Assembly: GCA_965223215.1 (NCBI GenBank)
Contig: CBDCVZ010000010.1
Location: forward strand, 6,262,001 to 6,326,000
Length of the DNA: 64,000 nucleotides
Source of the DNA: JABDMH01 sp965223215
Lineage (GTDB): Bacteria; Bacteroidota; Bacteroidia; Chitinophagales; Saprospiraceae
Direction: 5' to 3'
Each line of letters begins with the position of its first letter. The stretch's first letter is position 1. Below, piece by piece: positions 1 through 8,932 of the stretch. The position numbers and the translations under genes were made by a program. Below the pieces are notes generated by a model. It was not told the DNA's origin and did no database searches. It saw nothing but the letters and a program-made list of their open reading frames with translations.

Positions 1-2097
1 ATATATCGTGACTGCCGGGACCAAGGCATGCAAGTAGGCCAACTAGACCAACAAGCCCCCATTGGAATTTATCGCAATGGTACCATCTTAGTCGAAACCT
101 TGCATGTAGTTTTGTTGAGCGTTTCGAATATTGAGCGCCCCGACTTTCCTTGCCTAATCCCTCCGGAAAACCTATGCGTTCAAGAGGGAATTTACGAATG
201 GGAGTATACTTTTAGCGATTGGCCCTCGACGCATACTTATACGATCGAGTATCAGCGATGCTGCCGAAATAATACAATTGTCAATATCCAAAGTCCACAG
301 ACGGCTGGCGGAACCTATTTCGTCGATATCAATTCAGAGGCCCAGAATCTATGCAATAGTTCGCCCGTATTTAGGGAGTTTCCCCCGACGGTTGTCTGCG
401 TGAACAGTGACATTGATTTTGATCACTCGGCGATTGATGTCGATGGTGACAGTCTCGTATACAGCTTCTGCCATCCATTTAAAGGTGGCGGATTTCGAAT
501 GGATCCCAATAATCCTGGCGGATGCGACGGCCCTCGTCCTGATCCGCCCTGCCCAGGACCATTTCAACGAGTAGCCTTCAGGCCACCTTACACCGTAGGC
601 ACGCCCATGGGGGGAGACCCGGTGGTAAAAATTGATTCCGTGACTGGTAGGATCTCTGGAAAGCCGTTACTGATCGGTCAGTTTGTGATGGGAGTTTGCG
701 TTAAAGAATATCGAAATGGAACATTGCTCGGTGAAATTAAAAGGGATTTTCAATTTAACGTTACGGACTGCGATCCGACGGTTTTTGCGAAAGTACGTAG
801 TGATGCTACGGATGGCTTGAAGGAATTTGTGATCAACAGCTGTGGCAATAACACCATCTTGTTTGAGAATGAAAGTACTCTGGAAAGGTTCATCGGGGGG
901 TATCGTTGGGAATTCATCATCGATGGCCAAATGCAGGTCTTTGAGACCAAAGATGCCGAGGTTACATTTCCTGGCCTAGGTACCTATGGTGGTACCATGA
1001 TCGTAAATCCCGGCCTTGACTGTGATGATTCAGCGAGAATTTTTGTGAATCTTTATCCTTCCATTGAGGCTGACTTCACCTATGATTACGACACTTGCAT
1101 TGCGGGGCCCACTGTCTTTAAAGACGCCTCCATGACTGGTGCCGAGCGTATCGAACAGTGGTTATGGGATTTTGGAGAGGGAGGGACGTCGGATGTCAGA
1201 AATCCCACCTATCTCTACCAAACCGCCGGGCTACACCACGTTTCACTCACCGTCATCGACGATAACGCATGTGTTGATGTAAAGGAGGTGCAACTGCCCT
1301 ATTTTCCGGTACCGCCCCTATTAGTGATTGAGCCCAGCACTTTTGTCGGATGTGCCCCGGCAGAGATCCTCTTCAATAACTTATCGGTCCCGGTGGATTC
1401 GACCTACGACATTTCTTGGGATTTTGGTGATGGAGGGACGGCTAACTCTGTATCACCAACGCACGTCTATGATGAGCAAGGTATTTACAGCGTCTCCCTT
1501 CAGATAACATCACCGATCGGCTGTTATACAGATGCCTTTTTCCCAAACTGGATTTCGATCAAACAATCACCCTCGGCGGCTTTTGCCTTTTCACCGGAGC
1601 AACCCAGCAATTTTAATCCAACCGTTCAGTTCACTAACTTTTCTATCAATCAATTCAACCAACAGTGGATTTTCGATCAATTTGGTCGGTCCAATGAGCT
1701 GCATCCCACCTTCACTTTTCCTGACACCGGTCAGTACCAGACGCTCTTGATTGCAATCCATGAAAATGGTTGTAGAGACACGGCTAGCCATGTAATCGAT
1801 GTCATACCCAGAGTGACCTACCACATGCCAAATGCTTTTACTCCCAATGGTGATGGCCGCAATGATGAATTCATCGGCACCGGATTTATTGATGGTCTGC
1901 AAGCCTTTGAAATGACCATTTGGAACCGTTGGGGAGAATTGGTGTTTATGGCAGCGGATCCTGAATATGCTTGGAATGGCCGCAAGAACAACGTCGGGCC
2001 AATCCTCCCCAATGGTGTCTATGTGTATCAAGTCCAGTTTTTAGATCCCAGGGGGGAAATGGTGGAAATGCAGGGATTTGCAACGTTGATCAAATAA
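1..2097 (+). CDS. PKD-repeat surface protein with T9SS type B C-terminal domain (5' end outside window)
   Basis: Secreted adhesin-like protein of unknown ligand. The frame is open from base 1 and already reads a YRDC motif typical of the N-terminal part of this Bacteroidota family, so the ATG at 28 is internal and the signal peptide lies outside the window. In order (numbering from the ATG at 28): a Cys-rich N-terminal region to about 260, a PKD domain at about 345-415 (WDFGEGG), a second at about 435-505 (WDFGDGG), a more degenerate third at about 520-595, and a final approximately 90-residue domain with NAFTPNGDGRND and WNRWG motifs. That last domain is the gliding-motility-associated (CHU_C/type B) sorting domain, which sends proteins through the type IX secretion system. 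Transcription is followed by rplS after 123 bases. The partner or substrate cannot be read from the sequence. Confidence 0.9.
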   Translation: MYRDCRDQGMQVGQLDQQAPIGIYRNGTILVETLHVVLLSVSNIERPDFPCLIPPENLCVQEGIYEWEYTFSDWPSTHTYTIEYQRCCRNNTIVNIQSPQTAGGTYFVDINSEAQNLCNSSPVFREFPPTVVCVNSDIDFDHSAIDVDGDSLVYSFCHPFKGGGFRMDPNNPGGCDGPRPDPPCPGPFQRVAFRPPYTVGTPMGGDPVVKIDSVTGRISGKPLLIGQFVMGVCVKEYRNGTLLGEIKRDFQFNVTDCDPTVFAKVRSDATDGLKEFVINSCGNNTILFENESTLERFIGGYRWEFIIDGQMQVFETKDAEVTFPGLGTYGGTMIVNPGLDCDDSARIFVNLYPSIEADFTYDYDTCIAGPTVFKDASMTGAERIEQWLWDFGEGGTSDVRNPTYLYQTAGLHHVSLTVIDDNACVDVKEVQLPYFPVPPLLVIEPSTFVGCAPAEILFNNLSVPVDSTYDISWDFGDGGTANSVSPTHVYDEQGIYSVSLQITSPIGCYTDAFFPNWISIKQSPSAAFAFSPEQPSNFNPTVQFTNFSINQFNQQWIFDQFGRSNELHPTFTFPDTGQYQTLLIAIHENGCRDTASHVIDVIPRVTYHMPNAFTPNGDGRNDEFIGTGFIDGLQAFEMTIWNRWGELVFMAADPEYAWNGRKNNVGPILPNGVYVYQVQFLDPRGEMVEMQGFATLIK

Positions 2098-2177
2098 AGT
2101 GATATCGATCTTCCATACACCACTAAAAGGCATTCCACCTTGGTGAAGCAAAGAATAGTAGATTTTGCAGAAATTGT

Positions 2178-2185
2178 TATTTTTG
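2178..2185 (+). promoter_or_regulatory. -7 promoter element of rplS (TATTTTTG)
   Basis: Exact match to the Bacteroidota -7 consensus TAnnTTTG, 35 bases before the rplS start codon, giving a leader of about 29 bases. No convincing -33 TTTG is seen at the usual spacing. Confidence 0.6.
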
Positions 2186-2220
2186 CGAGCCCTTAGCGGT
2201 ATACTAAAACTTTAAACATC

Positions 2221-2571
2221 ATGGACGCTATTAAGTTTGTGCAGGAGCAAATGCTAGCAAAGCCCGAATTTCCAGCTTTTAAAGCTGGTGACAACATCGT
2301 CGTGACCTACCGGATCATTGAAGGGGAGAAGGAGCGCAGCCAGTCTTTCAAGGGCGATGTGATTAAGATTAGTGGCGAAGGATTGAACAAAACTTTTACG
2401 GTCCGAAAGATGTCAAATGGCGTCGGTGTTGAGCGAATTTGGCCTTTTGCCTCTCCAAGTATCACGAGCATTGACATTGTAAAGAGGGGAAAGGTGAGAA
2501 GAGCCAAACTCTATTACCTGCGAGGCTTAGTGGGTAAGAAGGCAAGAATTAAAGAGAAGCGACAGCGATAA
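2221..2571 (+). CDS. rplS: 50S ribosomal protein L19
   Basis: Large-subunit ribosomal protein L19, which sits at the 30S-50S interface. The 116-residue product has the family's usual length and its hallmark stretches: an N-terminal helix, a KAGDNIVVTYRI-like strand, FKGDVI, FTVRKMSNGVGVERIWPF (near invariant in L19) and the basic RRAKLYYLRGLVGKKARI tail. It is not in the usual trmD-rimM context here; it stands alone between a surface-protein gene and a strong terminator, with its own -7 element at 2178-2185. The ATG is the only sensible start. Confidence 0.98.
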   Translation: MDAIKFVQEQMLAKPEFPAFKAGDNIVVTYRIIEGEKERSQSFKGDVIKISGEGLNKTFTVRKMSNGVGVERIWPFASPSITSIDIVKRGKVRRAKLYYLRGLVGKKARIKEKRQR

Positions 2572-2599
2572 TATATAAAGTGTAATTCCAAACCGATAT

Positions 2600-2632
2600 A
2601 AAAGCCCCGGAGTAAGCCTTCGGGGTTTTTTA
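2600..2632 (+). terminator. Rho-independent terminator of rplS
   Basis: GC-rich stem with arms AAGCCCCG and CGGGGTTT around an 11-12 base loop, followed by a run of T. It lies 29 bases after the rplS stop codon. Confidence 0.8.
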
Positions 2633-2737
2633 TATGTAGTTGGTCGATATCTGCCCCCGATTTAACTAGGAATCATAATCTTTTTGAGATGGAAGATGTT
2701 ATTGCATTTTGACGCAGATTAAATCAGCCGCCTTCCG

Positions 2738-3964
2738 ATGCGTACTATGATCGTCATATTGCTAACATTGGTCATCGATTGCTATGCTTTTCAAGCATTC
2801 CGCTTGTTGACCTCGGGCTGGAGTAGTTCTTCTCGCCAGATCTTCACCCTGGTGTATTTTGCGCTGACCTGCTTTACGATTGTTTACCTGCTCGGATCCC
2901 AACGGCATTGGTGGGATGGTGTACCACGCACGATAACCATCTACGTCACGGCCTTGGTGTACATTCTATTCTTTTCGAAGTTTTTAGTGGCCGGAGTGGT
3001 ACTAATCGATGATTTGCGGCGACTTTTAATGTGGATGATGAGCTTCTTCCTACCCACCAGGGAGTTTTCACTCAACCGTTCTCAAATGCTTTCCACGTTA
3101 GGCGTCTTTTTAGGATTCATTCCACTGCTGACGCTTACCTATGGTATGATCCGAAATCAGTACCGCTATAAGTTGTTTCAGACAGATGTCCCAATTCGCG
3201 GTCTTCCTGCTAATCTTGAAGGGCTGCGAATCGTGCAAATAAGTGACATTCATTCCGGGAGTTTTACTTTCAAGGAACCCATCAAACATGGGATCAAGAT
3301 GATCAATGATCTAAAACCTGATTTAGTCATGTTTACAGGTGACTTGGTAAATACCACAGCAGATGAAATGGACCCTTACCTCGAAATATTTTCGAAGATT
3401 GAGAGTAAGTATGGCATCTATTCTGTGCTGGGGAATCACGACTATGGAGACTACAAAGCCTGGCCAACACAAGCTGCCAAATCTGCAAATCTTGACAAAC
3501 TAAAGCAGATTCACGCCCACTTGGGTTGGAAGTTGCTTCTCAATCAACATGAATTAACTCAGATAAAAGGTGCCACCGTTGCAGTTATTGGCGTTGAGAA
3601 CATCAGTGCCAGTACCCGTTTTCGCACCTATGGAAATCTTGCTGCTGCCTACCAAGGATCGGAAGGAGCCGATTTGAAAATATTACTTTCTCATGATCCA
3701 TCACATTGGACGCATGAAGTGGTCAAATCTTTTGAAGACATCATCTTGACGCTCTCAGGTCATACCCATGGATTCCAGTTTGGGATAGAAATTCCGGGTT
3801 GGGTAAAATGGAGCCCATCTAAATACGTTTACAAACAGTGGGCTGGTTTGTATTCATCTGCCAATCAGTACCTTTATGTAAATCGAGGGTTTGGTACTTT
3901 GGCATACCCAGGAAGAGTTGGTATTTTGCCAGAAATTACACTCCTTCAATTGAAATCCGCTTAG
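2738..3964 (+). CDS. Membrane-anchored metallophosphoesterase (YkuE/YaeI-like)
   Basis: Calcineurin-like phosphoesterase, probably acting at the cell surface or periplasmic face of the inner membrane. Residues 1-140 hold about four hydrophobic segments (about 1-25, 33-52, 66-105, 117-137). The catalytic domain from about 162 shows the binuclear-metal motifs in order: ISDIH (Asp170, His172), TGDLVN (Asp202), GNHDYGD (Asn233, His234), LSHDP and LSGHTHG. This layout matches YkuE/YaeI proteins, some of which cleave UDP-diacylglucosamine or other lipid phosphates; the substrate here is not determinable. The 408 residues are normal for the membrane-extended form. A small lipoprotein gene follows after four bases and is probably cotranscribed. 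Confidence 0.9.
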   Translation: MRTMIVILLTLVIDCYAFQAFRLLTSGWSSSSRQIFTLVYFALTCFTIVYLLGSQRHWWDGVPRTITIYVTALVYILFFSKFLVAGVVLIDDLRRLLMWMMSFFLPTREFSLNRSQMLSTLGVFLGFIPLLTLTYGMIRNQYRYKLFQTDVPIRGLPANLEGLRIVQISDIHSGSFTFKEPIKHGIKMINDLKPDLVMFTGDLVNTTADEMDPYLEIFSKIESKYGIYSVLGNHDYGDYKAWPTQAAKSANLDKLKQIHAHLGWKLLLNQHELTQIKGATVAVIGVENISASTRFRTYGNLAAAYQGSEGADLKILLSHDPSHWTHEVVKSFEDIILTLSGHTHGFQFGIEIPGWVKWSPSKYVYKQWAGLYSSANQYLYVNRGFGTLAYPGRVGILPEITLLQLKSA

Positions 3965-3968
3965 ACTG

Positions 3969-4394
3969 ATGTTTGATTTCTTGAGAGCATTTGGCTCTGT
4001 GATACTGCTTGTTTTGATGATCTTGTTGTGTTCTTGCAAAAGTGAGGAGCCTGAAGATTCATTTTCTCAACGTGATATTTTGGGCCGCTGGGAGCTTGCG
4101 TCAGCGCAGGTGGACGGCAAGGATACAGACCGGTTGCGCAATCTGTACTTTGTTTTTCTACCCGACACTAGCCTGCAAACCAACATCTTAGGTAGTGAGA
4201 CAAATTTCAAATTCTCACTGGCAGACCGCATCATTGAGCAGAATAGTCAACCCAAAATCATCTATCAACTTCTGCACCATACCGATAGCACCTTGCAGAT
4301 TCAAACCGAACTAAGGGGTAAACAGTTTTCGATGCTTCTGGAGAAAGCCAAGCCAAAGACAAAACAACGCAACCATTCAACACCAGCCGATTGA
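3969..4394 (+). CDS. Small lipocalin-like lipoprotein of unknown function
   Basis: A 141-residue predicted lipoprotein. The N-terminus has a hydrophobic stretch ending in a lipobox (LLCSC, cysteine at about 23-24), then an acidic SEEPEDS linker, which resembles the lipoprotein export signal of Bacteroidota. The mature part contains ILGRWELASAQVDGKD, the pattern of lipocalin-like/DUF4488-type domains, and alternating strands. The start codon lies four bases after the metallophosphoesterase stop, so the two probably form an operon. The C-terminal approximately 15 residues are basic and low in complexity. I do not recognise a specific function. Confidence 0.75.
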   Translation: MFDFLRAFGSVILLVLMILLCSCKSEEPEDSFSQRDILGRWELASAQVDGKDTDRLRNLYFVFLPDTSLQTNILGSETNFKFSLADRIIEQNSQPKIIYQLLHHTDSTLQIQTELRGKQFSMLLEKAKPKTKQRNHSTPAD

Positions 4395-4432
4395 GTTAAC
4401 ATTGGTGAGGAGAAGATTGCGATCAAACTGGG

Positions 4433-4714
4433 TTAGAGCGCTTTCATCCACCCGAGGCCATCTAGTCCAGTGAAGAAGAAGAGTGTTAGCATTGGACAAA
4501 AAATGGAAACCCACATCAAGTAATAATACCATCTGGGCACATTGGATTTCTCAAGTAAATCTAAGACATAACTAATGATCAGCACGCAGATAGAAATCAT
4601 GGAGAAAGTCAAACACAGTAGGAATCCAATGTGTGCGCTCCACAAATATATCAAGGTGTACAAAATGAGCTGCAAAAGGGCAATTTCTGTAATATTTAGT
4701 TGCTTGATTGACAA
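4433..4714 (-). CDS. Small three-TM hypothetical membrane protein
   Basis: A 93-residue, strongly hydrophobic product with three or so membrane segments (about 12-33, 33-52, 66-84). No family was recognised. The only early start is TTG at 4714 and there is no ATG in the first 35 codons, so the 5' end is uncertain; an alternative TTG lies at codon 14. A near-consensus -7 element (CAATTTTG) overlaps the TTG start, and a perfect TATATTTG falls inside the frame. The region is antisense to nothing, which favours a real gene, but the evidence is limited to hydrophobicity and an open frame. Confidence 0.45.
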   Translation of the reverse strand: MSIKQLNITEIALLQLILYTLIYLWSAHIGFLLCLTFSMISICVLIISYVLDLLEKSNVPRWYYYLMWVSIFCPMLTLFFFTGLDGLGWMKAL

Positions 4715-4812
4715 AATTGGGCTCCTAAAACGTTAAAGTAGCATTAATGACGAACCCAACTTCATTCTGGCACACTATTATTAATAAAGTTTGTGCAAAT
4801 AATTATCAATCT

Positions 4813-5319
4813 ATGCGGTTAGTTCTGTTTTGCCTGCCAGTACTCTTAGCCTCCGGTCTGAGGGCTCAAGAAGATACGAGCTACCAGAAAAAATACGAGC
4901 TTGCTTATCAGCAACGAATCAGCCAAACGCATCTCAACGGATTCTATATACCTGAGGATGTGGATGACGCAATGCACGAACTGGACCGAATTGTAGACGA
5001 CCACGGTAAGCTGCGATTTAAGGCGCAAGATGAAGAAACGGCGGTGAGAAAAATCCATTTTAGCTTTGGACGCTGGATGATCCATAATTGGGGTTTTTAT
5101 GAGGGCAGTAGACTGTCCCACTACCTCAAGAACCTGGGCATCACCTATCCAGATGACATGGCTTCAACTTTAATGGCATGTTATCATCGCCACCTGCATC
5201 AAAGGCCGCTTGAGCTCAAATCCCTGGCAGAATACTACGCAGAGAAAAGGCGTAAAGAAGTGGAGGAGCGCTTGAGTCAGGGTCAGATTCTCGAGGTAAA
5301 TCAGGTGGAAAAAAATTGA
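4813..5319 (+). CDS. DUF6794-domain secreted protein
   Basis: Secreted protein of about 168 residues. The ATG at 4813 is preferred over the in-frame ATG at 4747 because it begins a clean signal peptide (MRLVLFCLPVLLASGLRAQ, cut after AQ) and because a near-consensus -7 element (TAAAGTTTG) lies between the two. The mature part has the family pattern: an N-terminal IPEDVDDAMHELD, then a conserved core with HFSFGRWMIHNWG, a short link, and LGITYPDDM followed by CYHRHLH. That core matches the Bacteroidota DUF6794 family, whose function is unknown. The C-terminal 40 residues are a charged helix. It stands alone between divergent and downstream genes. Confidence 0.75.
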   Translation: MRLVLFCLPVLLASGLRAQEDTSYQKKYELAYQQRISQTHLNGFYIPEDVDDAMHELDRIVDDHGKLRFKAQDEETAVRKIHFSFGRWMIHNWGFYEGSRLSHYLKNLGITYPDDMASTLMACYHRHLHQRPLELKSLAEYYAEKRRKEVEERLSQGQILEVNQVEKN

Positions 5320-5348
5320 TTTCACGTACTCGTTAACTGGAGAGGTCC

Positions 5349-5356
5349 TAGATTTG
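5349..5356 (+). promoter_or_regulatory. -7 promoter element (TAGATTTG) abutting the NmrA-like gene start
   Basis: Exact TAnnTTTG match ending only four bases before the ATG at 5361. With the usual 4-7 base distance to the transcription start, the message would begin at or within a base or two of the ATG, so the transcript may be leaderless. Confidence 0.55.
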
Positions 5357-5360
5357 TGCC

Positions 5361-6227
5361 ATGGATCTAATCATCGGATTTGGTAATATCGGGCGCTATG
5401 CGGCTCAACTTTTTGCGGCCAGAGGTACAAGAATTCGAGTTGCAGTTCGTTCAACGCAAAAAGCATCGGGGCAAGCCAAGGCTGCCGGAGCTGATTTAGT
5501 TGCCTTCGATTTTCACGACCAAACCACCTGGAATCGTGCACTTGCCGACGTCGATCACATCTTATTTATTGCACCACATTCAGATCCTGTTCCCTCGGTG
5601 GCAAACTTCTTAGAAGTTGCTGCCCAAGCCAATGTCAAAAGGATTGTTTTTAGCTCTGGTCGGACCACAGGAGATATTCCAGGAAAACCCCTTTATGAGG
5701 TCGAAAATACAGTGAGGGGACAGTCAATTCCCAGTATCATTCTAAGACCGGGTTGGTTTATGCAAAACTTCATTAACTGGATTGGAAGTACGATTCGGAA
5801 TGAGGGGGCCTTTTATTTGCCGATTGACGGAGCTAGTAAAACAGCCTTCGTTGATGTCCGAGATATTGCCGACGTGGCATGGACTGTCATTCATCGAGGA
5901 GGTTGGGACGGACAAACTTTGCCCTTGACTTCAGAAGAGGTCTTGGATCATCAGCAAGTTGCCGAAAAAATATCTGCCCATGCTGGGAAGAAAATCGAGT
6001 TTGTTGCCCTTGATCCACAATCCTATTTGGATAAGATGACTTCGCTTGGATGGACACTGGCAGCAGCCAAACATGTAGTAGAACTCTATGCTATTGTGAA
6101 AGAGGGAAAAGAGGAAGAAACCAGCCCATACGTGCGTCAAATCTTGGGTCGATCTCCCTACACCATGGATAAATTCTTCCAACATCATCCTGCCGAACTG
6201 GCCAAATTGACCGGGTTACTTGCCTGA
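5361..6227 (+). CDS. NmrA-like NAD(P)-binding Rossmann-fold protein
   Basis: Atypical short-chain dehydrogenase of the NmrA/SDR-a type, cytoplasmic. The N-terminus starts directly with a nucleotide-binding glycine motif (IIGFGNIGRYAA, about 4-15), followed by VAVRS at the end of strand 2, where an arginine suggests NADPH preference. Later features are DHILFIAPHSDP, VKRIVFSSGR, the LRPGWFMQNF motif seen in quinone-oxidoreductase-like and festuclavine-dehydrogenase-like members, and FVDVRDIADVAW. Length (288) is typical. Many members act as redox sensors or quinone/isoflavone reductases; the substrate is not predictable. It is monocistronic, with topA after 114 bases. Confidence 0.85.
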   Translation: MDLIIGFGNIGRYAAQLFAARGTRIRVAVRSTQKASGQAKAAGADLVAFDFHDQTTWNRALADVDHILFIAPHSDPVPSVANFLEVAAQANVKRIVFSSGRTTGDIPGKPLYEVENTVRGQSIPSIILRPGWFMQNFINWIGSTIRNEGAFYLPIDGASKTAFVDVRDIADVAWTVIHRGGWDGQTLPLTSEEVLDHQQVAEKISAHAGKKIEFVALDPQSYLDKMTSLGWTLAAAKHVVELYAIVKEGKEEETSPYVRQILGRSPYTMDKFFQHHPAELAKLTGLLA

Positions 6228-6280
6228 TTTAAGGATTGAGATGTATTCAAGGCCAGATTAGGACATTCTAATTTCTATAT

Positions 6281-6288
6281 TAAATTTG
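6281..6288 (+). promoter_or_regulatory. -7 promoter element of topA (TAAATTTG)
   Basis: Exact TAnnTTTG match placed 53 bases before the topA ATG at 6342. It overlaps an in-frame upstream GTG at 6288, which argues that the GTG is not the start codon. Confidence 0.6.
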
Positions 6289-6341
6289 TGCGCACTTTCG
6301 GTAGAGCACTTACGCTACCCGCAACAAAAAACAAACCATCT

Positions 6342-8906
6342 ATGACAAAAAACTTGCTGATTGTCGAGTCTCCTGCCAAAGCAAAGACCATCGAAAAAAT
6401 TCTCGGGAAGGACTACACGGTTAAGTCGAGCTATGGGCACATCAGGGATCTTCAAAAGAACAACGACGCAGTTGATGTTAAGAACAAATTCAAACCAACC
6501 TACATTATTAGCCCCGAAAAAAAGAAGGTTGTCAAGGAGCTGCGAGATTGGGTGAAGAAAGTGGATAATGTGTGGCTGGCTACGGATGAGGATCGTGAGG
6601 GAGAGGCCATTTCATGGCATTTATGCGAGGTACTTAAGTTGGATCCGGAACAAACAAAGCGGATCGTTTTTCGTGAGATTACCGCACCTGCTGTCAAGAA
6701 GGCCATCGGCAATCCGAGAACGGTGGATATCAATTTGGTGAATGCGCAGCAAGCAAGAAGGATCTTGGATCGATTGGTCGGCTATGAGCTGTCTGAAATA
6801 CTGTGGCGGAAGGTAAAGGGAAAGCTTTCCGCAGGCCGAGTTCAATCGGTGGCAGTAAAATTAATTGTCGATCGTGAACGAGAGATTTCAGCGTTTGAGA
6901 GTTCACCCTTTTTTAAAGTGTCCGCATCTTTTCCGGTAAAAAATGAATATGATAAGCTCGTCGATCTCACGGCCAACCTAGATGACACCTTTGAAGACAC
7001 TGAAGACGCTCGAGCCTTCTTGAGTAAGGCCATGGGAGCGAGTTTCGATATACGATCGATTGAGGTTAAGCCGGGTAAACGTACACCTTCCGCTCCGTTT
7101 ACGACCTCTACCCTGCAGCAGGAAGCCAGTCGCAAGCTTGGGTTTGGTGTCAAGCGCACCATGATGGTGGCACAAAAACTGTACGAAGCTGGGCACATCA
7201 CTTATATGCGTACGGACTCGACCAGTTTGAGCGAAGTGGCACTGGCCAATATTGCCGATACCATTAAGCAAAACTATGGAGACGACTATTTGAAGACGCG
7301 TCGCTATAAAAGTAAGAAGGACCTTGCCCAGGAGGCACACGAGGCCATCCGACCAACTTACATTGAAAAGACACAGGTGGCCACAGATCGTGATCAGCAG
7401 CGATTGTATGATTTGATTTGGAAACGCACCATCGCATCGCAGATGGCTGAGGCACGTCTGGAGAAGACCATCGTCAAAATCGGTATCTCGACAGTTGCCG
7501 ACCGATTCTTAGTAGCCAGGGGGGAGGTCTTGAAATTTGACGGATTCCTCAAAGTGTATCTGGAGTCGAAAGACGAGGAAGACGAGGAGGCGAACGGAAT
7601 GTTGCCGCCTCTGAAGGAGGGTCAAATCTTAGACCTTAAGGAGATGTCGGCATTGCAGCGATTTACGAAGCCACCCGCCAGATTTACAGAGGCAAGCCTG
7701 GTTAAAAAATTGGAGGAACTGGGCATCGGTCGGCCCTCAACCTATGCACCCACCATCAGCAAGATCATGGAACCAGACCGGGGATATATCACAAAAGAAA
7801 GTAGGCCCGGTGAGGAGCGGGAATACGAAATCTTGACGCTCAAAGACGGTGAAATTTCCTCTCAGTTGAAGACGGAAATTACAGGTGCTACCAACAATCG
7901 ATTGTACCCCAGTGATGTGGGTATGGTCGTGACCGACTTCTTGAGTGATCATTTCAATCAGATCATGAACTATGGCTTCACCGCCGATATAGAGAAAAGA
8001 TTTGATGACATTGCCTCAGGTGGAGCTCAATGGACCAAAATGCTGGAGGACTTTTACGAGCCTTTCCACGAAACGGTCGAATCGACCCTGCAAAACGCGA
8101 AGAGATCGAGGGGAGAGCGTCTGCTAGGTACCGACCCGGAAACAGGGTATAGTGTCGTTGCAAAAATTTCCAGATTTGGAAGACCTATGATTCAGATCGG
8201 AGGACGAGAAGAAGTGAAGGAAGACGAGAAACCACGGTTTGCCAATCTTAAACCGGATCAGTCGATTGAATCAATCAGCTTTGAAGAGGCCATGGAGCTA
8301 TTTAAACTTCCGCTCGTTTTGGGAACTCATGAGGGCAAGGAAGTAACAGTAAATACCGGCAGATATGGGCCCTATGTGAAATTTGGTGACGAGTTTATAT
8401 CCTTGGGTCGAGCCACAGATCCATTTACCGTTAGTTTTGATCAAGCGAAGGAATTGATTGCTGCCAAACAATTGGCAGATAGGCCAATTGGCACCTATCA
8501 AGGTCTGCCCATAACGAAAGGCAAGGGAAGATTTGGACCCTTTTTGAAGTGGAATAACATGTATGTTAATATTCCTCGAAAATATGATCCTGATCAATTA
8601 ACCATGGATGAGTGCTTTGCCTTGATTCAAGCCAAAGTTGAAAAAGAGGCCAATCGATACATACATCGCTGGGATGAAGACAACTTAAGTGTGGAAAATG
8701 GTCGTTGGGGTCCCTATATAAAATACAAAAAGAAGAATTTCAAAATCCCTAAAAAGGAGGACGGCTCAAAATTCGAGCAAGAGGAAGTGAAGGAGTGGAC
8801 GAAAGAAGAGGTAGTCAAGATCATTGAAGACCAGGCACCCGGAACCTTCAAACAAAAGAAAAAACCTAAAGCAAAGGCAAGTGTGAAAAAAACGGCTCCC
8901 AAATAA
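6342..8906 (+). CDS. topA: DNA topoisomerase I (type IA)
   Basis: Relaxes negative supercoils by a transient break of one strand through a 5'-phosphotyrosine. The ATG at 6342 is chosen because it gives the standard MTKNLLIVESPAKAKTI start; an upstream in-frame GTG lies in the promoter. Domains (854 residues): TOPRIM at 1-120 with the catalytic acidic motif DEDREGE at about 82-88; the core with ITYMRTDS, active-site Tyr at about 288; and a C-terminal part with three glycine/aromatic repeats (GRYGPYVKFGD, GRFGPFLKW, GRWGPYIKY). Those repeats replace the zinc fingers of the E. coli enzyme, as is normal in Bacteroidota. The tail is lysine-rich and probably binds DNA. It is convergent with lpxB, 26 bases away. 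Confidence 0.97.
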   Translation: MTKNLLIVESPAKAKTIEKILGKDYTVKSSYGHIRDLQKNNDAVDVKNKFKPTYIISPEKKKVVKELRDWVKKVDNVWLATDEDREGEAISWHLCEVLKLDPEQTKRIVFREITAPAVKKAIGNPRTVDINLVNAQQARRILDRLVGYELSEILWRKVKGKLSAGRVQSVAVKLIVDREREISAFESSPFFKVSASFPVKNEYDKLVDLTANLDDTFEDTEDARAFLSKAMGASFDIRSIEVKPGKRTPSAPFTTSTLQQEASRKLGFGVKRTMMVAQKLYEAGHITYMRTDSTSLSEVALANIADTIKQNYGDDYLKTRRYKSKKDLAQEAHEAIRPTYIEKTQVATDRDQQRLYDLIWKRTIASQMAEARLEKTIVKIGISTVADRFLVARGEVLKFDGFLKVYLESKDEEDEEANGMLPPLKEGQILDLKEMSALQRFTKPPARFTEASLVKKLEELGIGRPSTYAPTISKIMEPDRGYITKESRPGEEREYEILTLKDGEISSQLKTEITGATNNRLYPSDVGMVVTDFLSDHFNQIMNYGFTADIEKRFDDIASGGAQWTKMLEDFYEPFHETVESTLQNAKRSRGERLLGTDPETGYSVVAKISRFGRPMIQIGGREEVKEDEKPRFANLKPDQSIESISFEEAMELFKLPLVLGTHEGKEVTVNTGRYGPYVKFGDEFISLGRATDPFTVSFDQAKELIAAKQLADRPIGTYQGLPITKGKGRFGPFLKWNNMYVNIPRKYDPDQLTMDECFALIQAKVEKEANRYIHRWDEDNLSVENGRWGPYIKYKKKNFKIPKKEDGSKFEQEEVKEWTKEEVVKIIEDQAPGTFKQKKKPKAKASVKKTAPK

Positions 8907-8932
8907 ACCGGGGTTAAAGGTGCAATTAATAT

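Noticed and set aside
1591..2031. Minus-strand open frame inside the PKD protein
   Set aside because: It is a shadow of the conserved plus-strand coding frame.
6285..6298. GTGCGCAC palindrome near topA as a further LacI operator
   Set aside because: It is only eight bases long, unrelated in flanks to the 61757 palindrome, and overlaps a core gene promoter.
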